Below are positions 29,407 to 29,639 of a DNA stretch of 29,639 nucleotides, one piece after another (position 1 is the stretch's first letter; every line of letters begins with the position of its first letter). The stretch is from Lachnospiraceae bacterium UBA3814 (GTDB lineage: Bacteria > Bacillota > Clostridia > Lachnospirales > Lachnospiraceae). Position numbers and translations under genes: made by a program. The stretch covers positions 1-29,639 of the forward strand of contig DFEA01000094.1 of the NCBI GenBank assembly GCA_002368575.1, in the 5' to 3' direction. Under the pieces are notes generated by a model. The model did not search any database. It was given only the letters and a program-made list of their open reading frames with translations, and had not been told where the DNA came from.

Positions 29407-29639
29407 ATGAACGACATTATCAAAAGCATTGAAGCTGAACAGCTCAAGGAAAACGTACCCGTCTTCCATATAGGTGACACGGTAAGGGTACACGCAAAGA
29501 TCAGAGAAGGAAACAGGGAAAGGATACAGGTTTTTGAAGGGACCGTACTCAAGAGACAGAACGGAGGAAGCCGTGAGACCTTTACCGTAAGAAAGAGCTC
29601 TAACGGAGTCGGCGTTGAGAAGACCTGGCCGCTTCATTC
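29407..29639 (+). CDS. rplS: 50S ribosomal protein L19 (3'-truncated by window edge)
   Basis: The first 77 codons of L19 are visible: MNDIIKSIEAEQLKENVP, GDTVRVHAKIREGNRERIQVFEGTVLK and RETFTVRKSSNGVGVEKTWPLHS. The normal length is about 115 residues, so roughly one third is beyond the window. The ribosome site AAAGGAGG is 6 nt upstream. It follows trmD by 249 nt but has its own promoter. Family assignment is certain. Confidence 0.95.
   Translation, partial: MNDIIKSIEAEQLKENVPVFHIGDTVRVHAKIREGNRERIQVFEGTVLKRQNGGSRETFTVRKSSNGVGVEKTWPLH

Overview
The window reads as a chromosomal core segment of a Clostridia genome, most likely a Lachnospiraceae member. The reasons are the gene order (polA-coaE-FtsA-like-yycJ; tmcAL facing pta; rpmF-plsX-acpP-rnc-smc-ftsY; ylxM-ffh-rpsP-khpA-rimM-trmD-rplS), the paired UPF0237/UPF0210 genes, strong GGAGG-type ribosome binding sites, a tRNA gene without encoded CCA, and heavy use of AGG (Arg), ATA (Ile) and CTT (Leu) codons. 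No rRNA, phage, insertion sequence or CRISPR array was seen. The species is not identifiable from the sequence alone.

Layout. 1-2216 is a small accessory block: a cytoplasmic GH43 glycosidase, a DUF624 membrane protein and an HD-domain phosphohydrolase. It ends at a bidirectional terminator shared with a minus-strand tRNA-Leu(CAA). 2314-2653 is non-coding and contains a rod-shaped, nearly fully paired element of about 125 nt. It is followed by a membrane-anchored zinc-finger (anti-sigma-like) protein, then polA, coaE, a long FtsA-like ATPase with an unusual C-terminal half, a YycJ-type metallo-beta-lactamase protein, an ACT-domain protein and its UPF0210 partner. 11607-14354 lies on the minus strand: tmcAL, then two EutS-type microcompartment shell genes and a EutP-type GTPase. 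tmcAL and pta diverge from overlapping promoters that carry a perfect 12-bp palindrome. pta is followed by thiamine diphosphokinase rather than ackA. Then come rpmF (59 codons, zinc-ribbon L32), plsX, acpP, rnc, smc, ftsY, an ACT-type threonine ammonia-lyase with an unusual N-terminal tail, ylxM, ffh, rpsP, khpA, rimM, trmD and a truncated rplS.

How the genes fit together. Most are housekeeping: replication and repair (polA), CoA synthesis (coaE), fatty-acid and phospholipid initiation (plsX, acpP), RNA processing (rnc), chromosome condensation (smc), SRP targeting (ftsY, ylxM, ffh), and ribosome and tRNA maturation (rpmF, rpsP, khpA, rimM, trmD, rplS, tmcAL). The part most worth a second look is 11.6-16.2 kb. 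Here an orphan eutS-eutS-eutP module sits beside two acetate-linked genes (tmcAL, pta), while the usual ackA partner of pta is absent. The second theme is intergenic RNA structure: a rod-like element before the anti-sigma gene, trains of short perfect hairpins (three with the same TAAA loop upstream of rnc), a duplicated 50-bp palindromic unit, a promoter lying inside a terminator before ffh, and a 17-bp inverted repeat between trmD and rplS.
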